From Opitutia bacterium (GTDB lineage: Bacteria > Verrucomicrobiota > Verrucomicrobiia > Opitutales > Opitutaceae): DNA of 47,180 nt. Numbering within the stretch: the first letter of the stretch is position 1; every line of letters starts with the position of its first letter. The notes below the pieces were generated by a model. The model had not been told where the DNA came from. It was given only the letters and a program-made list of their open reading frames with translations, and did no database searches. This document shows, in pieces, positions 26,022 through 34,437 of this stretch. Where the stretch lies: NCBI GenBank assembly GCA_947472765.1, contig CANJCM010000033.1, positions 1 through 47,180 on the forward strand, written 5' to 3'. The translations under genes and the position numbers were made by a program.

Positions 26022-26867
26022 ATGAAACTCCCTCCCTTCGCCAAAATCGCGTTTACCTTTTTCTGCCTCGGCCTTGGTGCGGCGACGAGTTTTGCCCAAC
26101 CACCCGTGCTTTCGGAGGACTTTGAGTCGGGACGGATCGATTTGACGAAATGGGAAGTCCGTACCCTTAGGCCCGATACCAAGGTCGGGATGAAGGTCGT
26201 CGAGGGCGGCGCGCATGGACGGTATGCGCTGCAGGTACATTATCCCGCAGGAACGGAGCGAAGTGGCTTTGCCAGCCTCGTGGCCAGCCATCTCCCCGAA
26301 TCCGTCCGCGGACATCTTTTCGGCCGCGCCTATATCAAGATCCCCGGTGGCCTGCCGCTCGCGCACACTCAACTGGTGTTCGCCGGCATCCCCGGATATC
26401 CGAAAGCGAAGTATCAGGAGATCGGGATCAACCTGCCCGTCCGTCGTTCCGCGGACGGCACGCCACCGCCGGCACCCGACCCGGCCACGATTCAGCCGCG
26501 CTGGGTCTTCATTTATCAGCAGAACCTGGCCGCGACACCCGCCGAGGGGCGCGGCGAGGATGTGCGATCGGCCGACGCGAGTCCCTACGGCAAGTGGATG
26601 CTGCTTGAGTGGGAATTCAACGACGACCCGACGACGACGCGCATCTGGCTCGACGGTCAGCCCGTGGCCGCGAAGGAAGGCGACAAGGAGGTGGAAACCT
26701 TCTCCTTCAAATGGCCGAAGAACACCCCGGAAACGCGCCACCTCGTGGGCGGCTACCAGGAAGCGGGTTTCGGCGTGCGGTCATTTTCGCCGGGCGTCAC
26801 CAAGGACTTTGACGTCCTGTTCGACGACCTTGCGATCGGTACCGAGAGACTCGGACCAGTGAAGTAA
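26022..26867 (+). CDS. secreted protein, concanavalin-A-like / polysaccharide-lyase-like fold
   Basis: A 281-residue exported protein; the signal peptide is MKLPPFAKIAFTFFCLGLGAATSFA. The mature part begins SEDFESGRIDLTKWEV, a pattern found at the start of jelly-roll carbohydrate-binding or lyase domains, and ends in FDVLFDDLAIGTERLG, the matching closing strand. In between it has WVFIYQQN and an LLEWEFNDDPTTTRIWLDG segment like the polysaccharide lyase 14/20-type and LamG-type folds. No catalytic site can be named. It probably binds or trims a polysaccharide outside the cell. It is divergent from the heme-binding protein gene. Confidence 0.75.
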   Translation: MKLPPFAKIAFTFFCLGLGAATSFAQPPVLSEDFESGRIDLTKWEVRTLRPDTKVGMKVVEGGAHGRYALQVHYPAGTERSGFASLVASHLPESVRGHLFGRAYIKIPGGLPLAHTQLVFAGIPGYPKAKYQEIGINLPVRRSADGTPPPAPDPATIQPRWVFIYQQNLAATPAEGRGEDVRSADASPYGKWMLLEWEFNDDPTTTRIWLDGQPVAAKEGDKEVETFSFKWPKNTPETRHLVGGYQEAGFGVRSFSPGVTKDFDVLFDDLAIGTERLGPVK

Positions 26868-26917
26868 GCGCGAGCCAGGCACGGTCGCGCGGGCCGCGAC
26901 CGCAACAGGAGTTCGCG

Positions 26918-27130
26918 TCACTTCAATTCGATCGAACTATAGGGGCGGGATAGCTCCAGAATCTTCGGCCACCATGAACTCTCCTCGGCCGGCAGTCCCC
27001 GCAGCCGCCTTCTCAAGCGGCGGGCCCAACGCAGACCGCAATCCGACAGCCGGACGAACGGCGGGACTTTCATCGACGTCACGTCGAGAACCGTGTTGCT
27101 GCCACCGAATATCCAGTCTGGAACCCTCAT
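26918..27130 (-). CDS. possible 70-residue basic protein downstream of the VIT gene
   Basis: The frame starts at an ATG 4 nt below the VIT stop codon. The product is basic with an Arg-rich centre (RWARRLRRRLRGL) and a Trp pair, and has no signal or membrane segment. I recognise no family. Close spacing argues for translation with the VIT gene; the composition could equally be chance in GC-rich DNA. Confidence 0.3.
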   Translation of the reverse strand: MRVPDWIFGGSNTVLDVTSMKVPPFVRLSDCGLRWARRLRRRLRGLPAEESSWWPKILELSRPYSSIELK

Positions 27131-27134
27131 GGTC

Positions 27135-27824
27135 TCAGGGTGCTGCTCCGAACATCGCCCCGACCCCGGCCGTCAGTGCCATCGCCAGTGCGCCCCAAAA
27201 CGTCACCCGCGCGACGGACTTGCCGACCGGCGAACCACCGGCACGAGCAGCCAGCGAACCCAGGAGCGCGAGAAAGAAGAGCGAACTGCCGGAGACGGTC
27301 CAGACGAGCGCGCGCGCCGGAACAAAGAGGACCAGCAGGAGTGGCATGACCGCTCCGACCGCGAACGTGCCCGCCGACGCCATCGCCGCCTGAACGGGCC
27401 GCGCACTGAGCGTGTCCGAGATGCCGAGTTCGTCGCGGGCATGGGCACCCAGGGCGTCGTGCGCCGTCAACTGCGTCGCCACCTGCCTGGCCAGCTCGGC
27501 ATCGAGTCCCCGTGTCACATAGATGGCGGCCAGCTCCGCGTGCTCTTGCGCCGCGTCCGACGCCAACTCGCCCCGCTCTCGATCCAGGTCAGCCTGCTCC
27601 GTATCGGATTGGGAGCTGACCGAGACATACTCGCCGGCGGCCATCGACATCGCCCCGGCCACGAGGCCGGCCACGCCCGCGATCAAGATACTCGCGCGAC
27701 TGGCATCGGCCGCCGCCACGCCGACAATCAGGCTGGCCGTGGAGACGATCCCGTCGTTGGCGCCCAGCACGGCCGCGCGCAGCCAGCCAACGCGGTGCGT
27801 ACGATGTTTCTCGGCATGACTCAT
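27135..27824 (-). CDS. VIT1/CCC1-family iron/manganese transporter
   Basis: A 229-residue inner-membrane protein of the vacuolar iron transporter family, which moves Fe2+ or Mn2+. The first membrane segment carries the family motif LGANDGIVSTASLIVGVAAA (about 18-37), and the second is GVAGLVAGAMSMAAGEYVSVSSQ, with the metal-site Met and Glu. A soluble Glu-rich helix hairpin (TEQADLDRERGEL...) precedes the last three membrane segments. In bacteria these proteins often protect against metal or oxidative stress. The upstream DUF2306 gene is 160 nt away with a hairpin between. Confidence 0.92.
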   Translation of the reverse strand: MSHAEKHRTHRVGWLRAAVLGANDGIVSTASLIVGVAAADASRASILIAGVAGLVAGAMSMAAGEYVSVSSQSDTEQADLDRERGELASDAAQEHAELAAIYVTRGLDAELARQVATQLTAHDALGAHARDELGISDTLSARPVQAAMASAGTFAVGAVMPLLLVLFVPARALVWTVSGSSLFFLALLGSLAARAGGSPVGKSVARVTFWGALAMALTAGVGAMFGAAP

Positions 27825-27941
27825 GGAGTGAACCCGGCTGGGTGGTGCTGAACCTCGCCCGCAATCCTCGGAGAATTTGCTGCGAGAGCGGCCTCGGGGA
27901 GCGACATGTCACTGGAGTATCCTAAAGTATGACGCCTGACT

Positions 27942-27962
27942 AGCAGGTCTTCCGGACCTGCT
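27942..27962. promoter_or_regulatory. hairpin between the DUF2306 and VIT genes
   Basis: AGCAGGTC and GACCTGCT form a perfect 8-bp stem with a 5-nt loop. It lies 22 nt past the DUF2306 stop and 118 nt before the VIT start. There is no T-run, so it is either a weak 3' end structure or an operator for the VIT gene. Confidence 0.45.
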
Positions 27963-27984
27963 CCATCGACACTCCTTTGCCCGC

Positions 27985-28623
27985 TCATCCACCCGCTGGT
28001 CGAGACATTGGCGACGCCCGCTCGCCCGGTGTTTTCCACCCCCACTCTGCGACGATCAGATTGGGCACCCAACAGAGCCATGCGACGGCGGGATAAAACT
28101 GCTCGAAGGGAACACCGGCCACCACCGATAGCGGGAGGTAGATTCTCAGCGTGACTGCCGCCAGACTGAGCGCGAAGTTCCGGATCATCCAAGTCCGGTG
28201 TTCTGCATACCTTCTCCGTTTCGCGCTCAGGAGGGCCATGAAGCCAGTGAAGAGCCAAAGGCAGCCGAGGAGGCCGAAGCCGGCGTGGGAAACGAATCCA
28301 CCGAAGGAATGCCGCGCGAGCAGCACGCCAGTGCTTCCTCCCACCCCGACTCCCAGCACAAGATACAAGTAGCCCGCGAGTCGATGGGCGCGCGGCGCTC
28401 GCGCCCGCCACGCGTCGAGGAACTGGGTCGGCCCCAGCAGCAGCGCGATCGACGCGGCTACCGCGTGCACCGTAATCAAAACCCGGTGCGCATCGAAGGC
28501 GTCCACCATGTCAGGATGAACCGGCACCCGCTGCACGCCCCCTCCATACGCCCAGATCGCATAGCCGGCGACGCCGACACAAAAGAAGGCCGTCAGGCCG
28601 AACCGCCATGATTTCGCACGCAT
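27985..28623 (-). CDS. DUF2306-type membrane protein
   Basis: A 212-residue polytopic membrane protein. It shows the DUF2306 pattern: a first helix after a basic start, an outer loop with His (HPDMVDAFDAHRVLITVHAVAAS), GPTQFLDAWRARAPRAHRLAGYLYL with the typical R-x-H-R, then further helices and the RRRYAEHRTWMIRNFALSLAAVTLR segment. The conserved His residues suggest heme or metal binding, but no function is established. It lies 31 nt below the small membrane protein gene, so the two are probably cotranscribed. Confidence 0.8.
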   Translation of the reverse strand: MRAKSWRFGLTAFFCVGVAGYAIWAYGGGVQRVPVHPDMVDAFDAHRVLITVHAVAASIALLLGPTQFLDAWRARAPRAHRLAGYLYLVLGVGVGGSTGVLLARHSFGGFVSHAGFGLLGCLWLFTGFMALLSAKRRRYAEHRTWMIRNFALSLAAVTLRIYLPLSVVAGVPFEQFYPAVAWLCWVPNLIVAEWGWKTPGERASPMSRPAGG

Positions 28624-28654
28624 CTCAGTTTCCGGATCGGTTATCTCATCTGCG

Positions 28655-28873
28655 TCAGCGGTGCACGCGTTCCGCTTTCTTCCGACTCTTGAACCAGCCG
28701 ACAGTCGTCAGGATTACACCCGGCCAGAAAGTCAGGAACGCCAGAATACCGGGCCCGATCGGATTCGGATTTGGATCTTTGGTAAGATGCAAAGCCGCGA
28801 GGGCAATAATCACCACCAGCGGGCCGCTCCCCAATCCGAGCAGGGCCACGCCAGTCCAGAATAGCTTCGACAT
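28655..28873 (-). CDS. small two-pass membrane protein
   Basis: A 72-residue protein with two hydrophobic segments (about 5-28 and 40-60) joined by a Pro/Asn-rich turn (KDPNPNPIGPG) and a basic C-terminal tail (FKSRKKAERVHR), so both ends are probably cytoplasmic. I recognise no family. The helix-turn-helix layout, the positive-inside tail and its spacing (59 nt from the EthD gene, 31 nt to the DUF2306 gene) support a real gene. Confidence 0.6.
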   Translation of the reverse strand: MSKLFWTGVALLGLGSGPLVVIIALAALHLTKDPNPNPIGPGILAFLTFWPGVILTTVGWFKSRKKAERVHR

Positions 28874-28932
28874 CGATTGAACCGTGCAAAAGGACCGCGT
28901 TGCTCTTGTCTCAGCTCAGAGCTGCGCGGCAC

Positions 28933-29244
28933 TCACACTTTGATTTCACTGATCTGAATGATCGGCTCGATCGACGTGTACTTGGGAATGTCCGCCATGA
29001 TCTCCTGAGCGTGAGGTCCGAATGCCGCTTGAAATGCCAGCACGGAATCAAAGACGAAACTGGCCGTTGCCACATAGGGGGCGGGCGTACCGGGAGCACC
29101 GCCGCCGATCCCTTGATCGATACTCGTGGCCTTGGCCGCGGCCCCAAATTTTCGGGCGACCATCGGCACATGCGTGCCAAGATAGTAAGTCCAATCGAAG
29201 TGGGCTCCTGCCGTGTGGGGATAGAGAACGCTGACGCGAATCAT
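28933..29244 (-). CDS. EthD-family protein
   Basis: A 103-residue cytoplasmic protein with the ferredoxin-like EthD fold. The start is the ATG at 29244 (MIRVSVLYPHTAGAHFDWTYYLGTHVPMV), the standard N-terminus of this family; the upstream extension is not conserved in character. The conserved H-x-P (THVPM) and the closing FGPHAQEIMADIPKYTSIEPIIQISEI are present. EthD-type proteins take part in ether or polyketide-like oxidations, but stand-alone copies have no settled role. It heads the minus-strand group EthD - small membrane protein - DUF2306 - VIT. Confidence 0.85.
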   Translation of the reverse strand: MIRVSVLYPHTAGAHFDWTYYLGTHVPMVARKFGAAAKATSIDQGIGGGAPGTPAPYVATASFVFDSVLAFQAAFGPHAQEIMADIPKYTSIEPIIQISEIKV

Positions 29245-29492
29245 GGATATTATGGATTGAGGGCTGAACGGGGAAATTTGCGGCGGAAACCAGCCGTGAG
29301 CCACGCGAGGGCGGGCGACGACGTGCCTTCCGGCTCGAGCCGCCTGCTTAAAATCCTGGAGCACGGCTCTCAAGAAACTTCCCTCGAAAAAAAAGGGGGT
29401 TTTCGAGTGAGTGCGCCACGCCGGGTCTACGGATCGTTGGATTGTTCAATCTCGTCACGTCTTGGCGTGAGGACCTTGCAAGTGCTTCCGCT

Positions 29493-31157
29493 CTACTCCG
29501 CCGGTGACACGACAAACCGTAGGAGCAGTCCGCCGTGGGGAGCAGACGTCATCTGCAGATCCCCACCGATTTCGCGGGCACGTGCGGCGAGGTTGCCGAG
29601 GCCACGACCAAGTTCGACTGAGGGAGTGCGGTCCAGGCCGCCGCCGTCCTCGATGACCTCGAATACCCAGCCCTTCCCGGCCCGCGCGAGCCGGAGCAGA
29701 AGCCGCGGTGAATCGCCGTGGCGGACACTGTTGCTCACCGCTTCGCGGGTAATCTGAAGCAGATGCAGGCGTTGCGCTCCCGTGAGCGTCGCGGCCAGGG
29801 CGTCGTCGACTTCCCAGGTCACGGCAACCACGCGCACGCCCTGCATGAGTTTTACGATCGACTGCATGGCCTCGCGGAGCGGTTGCTGGCCGAGCGGCTC
29901 CGGCTCGAGCCCCTGGATGAAATCGCGGAGGCTGCGAATCGTCACATTCAACTCCTGGCGAGTGTCATCGAGGATCCGCTCAGCCTCGGCAGGTTGTTGG
30001 CGCACGGCGGCCCGCGCGCCGGCGAGGCTCATGCCGGCGGCGAAGACGGTTTGAATCACGCCGTCGTGCAGTTCGCGACCAAGGCGGATGCGGTCCTCGA
30101 TCAGGCCCTCCAGTTCAGCGCGTTGCTCGAATGAAGTCTGCACAGCTTGGGCGACGCGGCCCAGTTCGTCGCGGCGGGCGAGGAGCGGCACGATCGCGGC
30201 GGGATCGCCGGTCTCAAGGCTTTCTCCCACCACCTGCACCGGCCTCACGATCCAGTGAAAGACGAAGTACACGGCGGCGGCGAGGCCGACCAGGAACAGG
30301 CCGGCGAAGAGCCAGAGTTCGGTGCGCTGGGAATGGGAGGCGATCGCGAGTTCGCTGGAACGAATGGTGTAGAGCAGATGGGCGGCCGGCCGGCCGTCGT
30401 ATCCCGGCAAGGCATGCAGCAGGCTGATCTCGTGCGGCTGCGCCGCCGGCGCGGGCTGACCGGGCGAGGCAACGCGGAGTTCGCATTGAATGACCTCGGC
30501 AATCAGGGCCTGCACGGGTTCGTCCCAATTCCTGGCGGCGACCAGCCACCCACGGGCGGCGGTCTTGCGGTCGGTGTCGCCCGACGGGCGCACGGGGGAG
30601 ATGCAAATCTCGCTCAGTCCCTCCGCTGTCTGGACGAAGAAGCTGCGTGATACTCCGCCGGCCAGCACGCCGGCGAGTTCAGCCGGACTCAGCGGGAGCG
30701 ACGGCGGCGTGGTCGTGCCGGGGCCGCGCGTGGCGTAGACGACGGTACCCTCGGTGCGGAGCACCCAGGCCGCGGCGAGATTGAAGTTCTTGAGCGAGGC
30801 ATCGACGTTGATCTCCGCCCACTCAGGGCGCGGCGTGGCGACAAACGTCACCATGTCATCCCATTGGGCGTAATCGTAGGTGAAGTCGCGCAAGGACTGG
30901 CCCGTGAGCTCGACGAGCCGCCCGAGCATGGTCGAGCGTTCACGGGTTTCGGAGGCGAGCAGCTCGGCCAGGGAATTGCGCTGCGTGCGCTGCACCAGCA
31001 GGAGCGCAGCCAGGGCAACGCCGAAGATCACCGCGACGAGCAGGGCAAACTTGACGCTCAGATGATTACGGTGGGCGACGGTGCTGGCCACAGACCAAGT
31101 TTCGGAGCGGGGCGGATGGCGGGCAATGGGAAACGTCTCGGGCCGGGACCGGCCCAC
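29493..31157 (-). CDS. CHASE4-type sensor histidine kinase (NarL partner class)
   Basis: An inner-membrane sensor kinase of up to 554 residues. The listed start is GTG (31157); a second GTG at 31091 is equally possible, and neither changes the domains. Order: membrane segment (about 36-56), periplasmic CHASE4-like sensor with LRDFTYDYAQWDDMV, a second membrane segment (about 283-303), HAMP-like linker (WIVRPVQVVGESLETGD), HisKA_3 dimerisation helix with the phospho-acceptor H364 in LGRELHDGVIQTVF, and a C-terminal ATPase domain with N-box EAVSNSVRHG and G-box GRGLGNLAARAREIGG. Such kinases usually pair with an adjacent NarL/LuxR-type regulator; none is next to it. It is divergent from the beta-helix protein gene. 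Confidence 0.92.
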   Translation of the reverse strand: MGRSRPETFPIARHPPRSETWSVASTVAHRNHLSVKFALLVAVIFGVALAALLLVQRTQRNSLAELLASETRERSTMLGRLVELTGQSLRDFTYDYAQWDDMVTFVATPRPEWAEINVDASLKNFNLAAAWVLRTEGTVVYATRGPGTTTPPSLPLSPAELAGVLAGGVSRSFFVQTAEGLSEICISPVRPSGDTDRKTAARGWLVAARNWDEPVQALIAEVIQCELRVASPGQPAPAAQPHEISLLHALPGYDGRPAAHLLYTIRSSELAIASHSQRTELWLFAGLFLVGLAAAVYFVFHWIVRPVQVVGESLETGDPAAIVPLLARRDELGRVAQAVQTSFEQRAELEGLIEDRIRLGRELHDGVIQTVFAAGMSLAGARAAVRQQPAEAERILDDTRQELNVTIRSLRDFIQGLEPEPLGQQPLREAMQSIVKLMQGVRVVAVTWEVDDALAATLTGAQRLHLLQITREAVSNSVRHGDSPRLLLRLARAGKGWVFEVIEDGGGLDRTPSVELGRGLGNLAARAREIGGDLQMTSAPHGGLLLRFVVSPAE

Positions 31158-31160
31158 GGC

Positions 31161-31196
31161 GGATTTGAGATTTGAAATTTGAGATCTGAGACGGCT
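31161..31196. repeat. degenerate heptanucleotide array (AATTTGAGA type)
   Basis: 7-bp units ATTTGAG, ATTTGAA, ATTTGAG, ATCTGAG lie in the divergent region between the kinase and the beta-helix gene. The 15-nt end ATTTGAGATCTGAGA occurs again at 45374-45388. Confidence 0.7.
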
Positions 31197-31228
31197 GTCG
31201 TCTCAGTGCGCAAAGAATCCCCACCCCG

Positions 31229-33178
31229 ATGCACTCCTTTCTTCGTGCGTGTTTCCTGAGTTCCATTCTCGTCGGTGCCGCGCGGGCGGACGATGCCACG
31301 GAGGCGGGCGCGCTTCTCGTCGAGCATCCCACGCTCGAGAACCTCGGCTTCCAATGGGCCATCACGGGCGATGCCAACCGCAATGCGACCGTGGCCGTGC
31401 AGTATCGCGCGGTGGGCGAAGCGGCCTGGCGGCCGGCGCTGCCGCTGCTGCGGATCGGCGGCGAGAGGGTCTACCGGGCGCGCGAACATCTCGACTACAC
31501 CGTGCCCGACGGTTTCGCCGGCAGCGTGCTCGGGCTGAATCCCGATACGGAATACGAGTGCCGGCTCGAACTTACCGACCCGGACGGCGTGAAGGGCGAG
31601 GCGGTGCACGCGGTGAAGGTCCGGACACGCGCCGAACCGAAGTCTTTTCAGGGTGGCCGCGTGTTGCATGTCTACCCGTCGGATTACAAGGGGACGAAAC
31701 AGGAACCGAATTTTACGAGCTTGCTCGAGGCATACTATGGCGCGGGGCTTGGCGACTGGAGCGTGGTGTGGGAGCGACGCGCGCAGCCGGGCGATACGAT
31801 CCTGCTGCACGCGGGGCTCTACAAGTCGGAGCGGCGGAACTACGTCGATCCGATGATGACTCCGTTCGACGGGTCGATGTCGCTCGCGCTGAAAGGCACG
31901 CGGGAGAAGCCGATTACCATCAAGTCCGCAGGCGACGGCGAAGTGATCTTCGATGGCGACGGCAACCACCGGCTCTTCGACGTGATGGCGTCGGAGCATC
32001 ACATCTTTGAGGGGCTCACGATCCGGAACACGGATGTCGGCATCTTCGCCGGCCAGAAGGAAGTCGCCGGAGCGGTCGGGCTGGTCGTCCGCAACTGCCG
32101 GTTTGAGCAGGTCGGGCTCGGCGTGTGGACGGAGTCGGCGAACTCCCGCGACTTTTATATCGCCGACAATCTGTTCATCGGCCGCGACGACCGGTTCCGG
32201 TTGATCGGCTGGGCGGCGGCGGGCTCACCGGCCGTGGGCGCGTATGGGTCGCACCAAGTGGTGAGCTACTACGCGATCAAGGTGTACGGCCCGGGCCACG
32301 TGATTGCGCGCAACGCCATCGCGTACTTCCACGATGCCATCGGAATCTCGACCTATGGCACGCCGGAGAAGGATCCCGAGCGTCAGCCGTCATCGATCGA
32401 CATTTACGGGAACGACATTCACCTCGTGAACGACAACTTCGTCGAGGCGGACGGCGGCATGCACAACATCCGCGTATACGGGAACCGTGGCATCAACGTG
32501 TCGCAGGGCGGCTACAGTGCGCAGCCGGTGTTCGGCGGTCCGGTGTATTTCATCCGCAACCTACTCTATCACGTGCCCTCGGGCGTGGCGTTCAAGTTCA
32601 TGGGCAAGCCGGCCGGGATTCTGGTTTATCACAACACGATCATCGGCGAGCAGGTGTCGCGGGATCCGTATCCGAACGCGCATTTCCGCAACAACCTCTT
32701 CCTCGGTCGCGACACGCCGAACCGTGAGATCATGTCGTGGGCGTTCGCGACGAGCGCCTACAGCACCGACTACAACGGCTACCGGCCGAATCGCGGCGTG
32801 AAGGAGCAGTATGTCTGGCTGGCGCCGGCGCCGGGCGGGACCATGTACACGCCGAAACCGACCGACTGGCGGAAGTTCGCGACGCTCGCGGAGCTGGCCG
32901 CGGCGACGGGCCAGGAAAAGCACGGCGTCGAACTCGACTACGACATCTTCGAGCACCTCGTGGCCCCGAATCCAGCGCAGCGGCATGCGGTGTATCACGC
33001 GATGGATTTGAATTTCCGGCTCAAGCCCGGGAGCAAGGCGGTGGATGCGGGCGAAGTGTTGCCGACGGTGAACGACGGCTTCACCGGGCGCGCGCCGGAT
33101 CTGGGTGCGATGGAAGTCGGCGCGCCGGAGCCGAAATACGGACCGAGGTGGATTACGTGGCAGCCGTTCTACCGCTAG
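31229..33178 (+). CDS. secreted right-handed beta-helix protein
   Basis: A 649-residue exported protein with a short signal peptide (MHSFLRACFLSSILVGAARA). An N-terminal fibronectin-III-like part (about 25-130, with the VLGLNPDTEYECRLELTDPDG closing strand) is followed by a pectate-lyase-like parallel beta-helix (about 135-500). Repeated rungs include the SAGDGEVIFDGDGNHRLFDV, HHIFEGLTIRNTDVGIF and YIADNLFIGRDDRFR segments. A tail of about 140 residues ends with the common LKPGSKAVDAGEVLP and GFTGRAPDLGAMEVG signature. Most likely it binds or cuts an acidic polysaccharide; the active site cannot be named. The TAG stop lies in the terminator stem. It is upstream of a secreted esterase, separated by 323 nt. 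Confidence 0.85.
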   Translation: MHSFLRACFLSSILVGAARADDATEAGALLVEHPTLENLGFQWAITGDANRNATVAVQYRAVGEAAWRPALPLLRIGGERVYRAREHLDYTVPDGFAGSVLGLNPDTEYECRLELTDPDGVKGEAVHAVKVRTRAEPKSFQGGRVLHVYPSDYKGTKQEPNFTSLLEAYYGAGLGDWSVVWERRAQPGDTILLHAGLYKSERRNYVDPMMTPFDGSMSLALKGTREKPITIKSAGDGEVIFDGDGNHRLFDVMASEHHIFEGLTIRNTDVGIFAGQKEVAGAVGLVVRNCRFEQVGLGVWTESANSRDFYIADNLFIGRDDRFRLIGWAAAGSPAVGAYGSHQVVSYYAIKVYGPGHVIARNAIAYFHDAIGISTYGTPEKDPERQPSSIDIYGNDIHLVNDNFVEADGGMHNIRVYGNRGINVSQGGYSAQPVFGGPVYFIRNLLYHVPSGVAFKFMGKPAGILVYHNTIIGEQVSRDPYPNAHFRNNLFLGRDTPNREIMSWAFATSAYSTDYNGYRPNRGVKEQYVWLAPAPGGTMYTPKPTDWRKFATLAELAAATGQEKHGVELDYDIFEHLVAPNPAQRHAVYHAMDLNFRLKPGSKAVDAGEVLPTVNDGFTGRAPDLGAMEVGAPEPKYGPRWITWQPFYR

Positions 33179-33206
33179 GACCGGGCTGCGCCCGGTCCTA
33201 TTTTTG
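33177..33206 (+). terminator. rho-independent terminator of the beta-helix gene
   Basis: The stem AGGACCGGGC with GCCCGGTCCT, 10 bp around a TGC loop, is followed by ATTTTTG. Its left arm shares bases with the stop codon of the gene. Confidence 0.88.
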
Positions 33207-33501
33207 ATTGGGCACGCCGATGACCGCCGGCCTTGGGAACGTGGTGTTTCGGACGTTTTTTGCCGCTGGCATCCGTCCTCGCCATCAACCGTCTCGCTCC
33301 GTCGCCTTGCTCCGCGTCTCCGCGGCTCCGCGTGAGCCTGCCTTGGCACGGGTCCTTCGCGGCTTGGCGTCTTAGGGCTTAATCTCCGGTCGAACGAAAG
33401 GCAGACTGGAACGCTTTTCGCCGGTGGTCCGGCATCCGCCCCCGTCTTCGGCCGTCCGCGGGGCCGTTGACTCCGGCGCTCCCCGGCGCCGAATCTCACG
33501 C
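33179..33501. other. gap with terminator and CTCCGCG array
   Basis: Between the beta-helix and esterase genes I see the terminator at the left end, a roughly octamer-periodic CTCCGCG-rich array at 33310-33384 that recurs at 34545-34614, and about 110 nt before the esterase that must hold its promoter. No gene is seen. Confidence 0.65.
33310..33384. repeat. CTCCGCG-type dispersed repeat, copy 1
   Basis: Units close to CTCCGCGT are repeated about every 8 bp, followed by a tail of the CCTTCGCGG / CTTGGCGT type. Bases 33350-33373 are identical to 34580-34603 (24 nt). The two copies flank the esterase gene in the same orientation. Confidence 0.8.
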
Positions 33502-34434
33502 ATGCCCCGCTTCCTACCCCTTGGCGTTTGCTTGTGCGCGCTCTTCGCCAGCGCGTCGCTTTCCGCGGCTGAATCCCGGCCGCGTCCGCATTTCGACGAA
33601 CAGTATGTGCTCGGTCCCGACTCGCAGCCGCAGCCGGGCGTGCCGCAGGGAAAGGTCATGGAGTTCGACCTCGACGACTCGAAGACCTACCCCGGCTTCA
33701 AACGGAAGTGGTGGCTGTACATTCCGCCCGGCTACGACGGAAAAATGGCGCTGCCGGTGATGGTGTTTCAGGATGGCGGCGGCTACGTCACCCGCGACGG
33801 CGCGTGGCGCGTGCCGGTCGTGATCGAGAACCTGATGGCGAAGAAGCAACTCCCGACGATGGCGGCGATCTTCGTCAACCCGGGCGACACTCCCCTCGCC
33901 CCCGGCGAGCCGCCGCGGAAACGCGCGGACGGCCGGCCAGCATCGGCGCGCAACCGCTCGGTCGAGTACGACACGGTGAGCGACAAGTATGCGACGTTCC
34001 TGCTCGAGGAGATTTTCCCGCTCGCGCGGAAGCACATCGTGATCACCGACGATCCGGCGGGCCGCGGGATTTGTGGCAGCAGCAGCGGTGGCATCTGCGC
34101 GTTCAGCGTGGCGTGGCACCACCCGGATCAGTTCCGGAAGGTTTATACGACGATCGGCTCGTTCACAAACATCCGCGGCGGAAACGTGTTTCCCGATCTC
34201 GTCCGGGCGGCGGCACCGAAGCCCATCCGCGTGATCCAGCAGGACGGCTCGCACGACCTGCTGAACCAGTTCGGATCGTGGCCGGAGGGCAACAAGCAGA
34301 TGGCGTCAGCACTGCAGTCGAAGGGCTACGACCACCAGTTCATCTTCGGCGAAGGCACGCATAATTCGAGTCACGGGGCCTCCATCCTGCCCTATGCGCT
34401 GCGGTGGCTGTGGTACGATTATCCCTCGAACTGA
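33502..34434 (+). CDS. secreted esterase (alpha/beta hydrolase, esterase D / feruloyl-esterase-like)
   Basis: A 310-residue exported serine hydrolase. The ATG at 33502 gives the signal peptide MPRFLPLGVCLCALFASASLSA. The alpha/beta core shows WWLYIPPGYDGK, the nucleophile elbow GSSSGG with S194 as likely nucleophile, an acid in QQDGSHD and a late His in GTHNSSHGASI. This is the putative-esterase (PF00756-like) group that removes acyl groups from plant or algal polysaccharides or from siderophores. It is flanked by two CTCCGCG repeat copies. Its likely partner is the upstream beta-helix protein, as both are secreted. Confidence 0.88.
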   Translation: MPRFLPLGVCLCALFASASLSAAESRPRPHFDEQYVLGPDSQPQPGVPQGKVMEFDLDDSKTYPGFKRKWWLYIPPGYDGKMALPVMVFQDGGGYVTRDGAWRVPVVIENLMAKKQLPTMAAIFVNPGDTPLAPGEPPRKRADGRPASARNRSVEYDTVSDKYATFLLEEIFPLARKHIVITDDPAGRGICGSSSGGICAFSVAWHHPDQFRKVYTTIGSFTNIRGGNVFPDLVRAAAPKPIRVIQQDGSHDLLNQFGSWPEGNKQMASALQSKGYDHQFIFGEGTHNSSHGASILPYALRWLWYDYPSN

Positions 34435-34437
34435 TTC

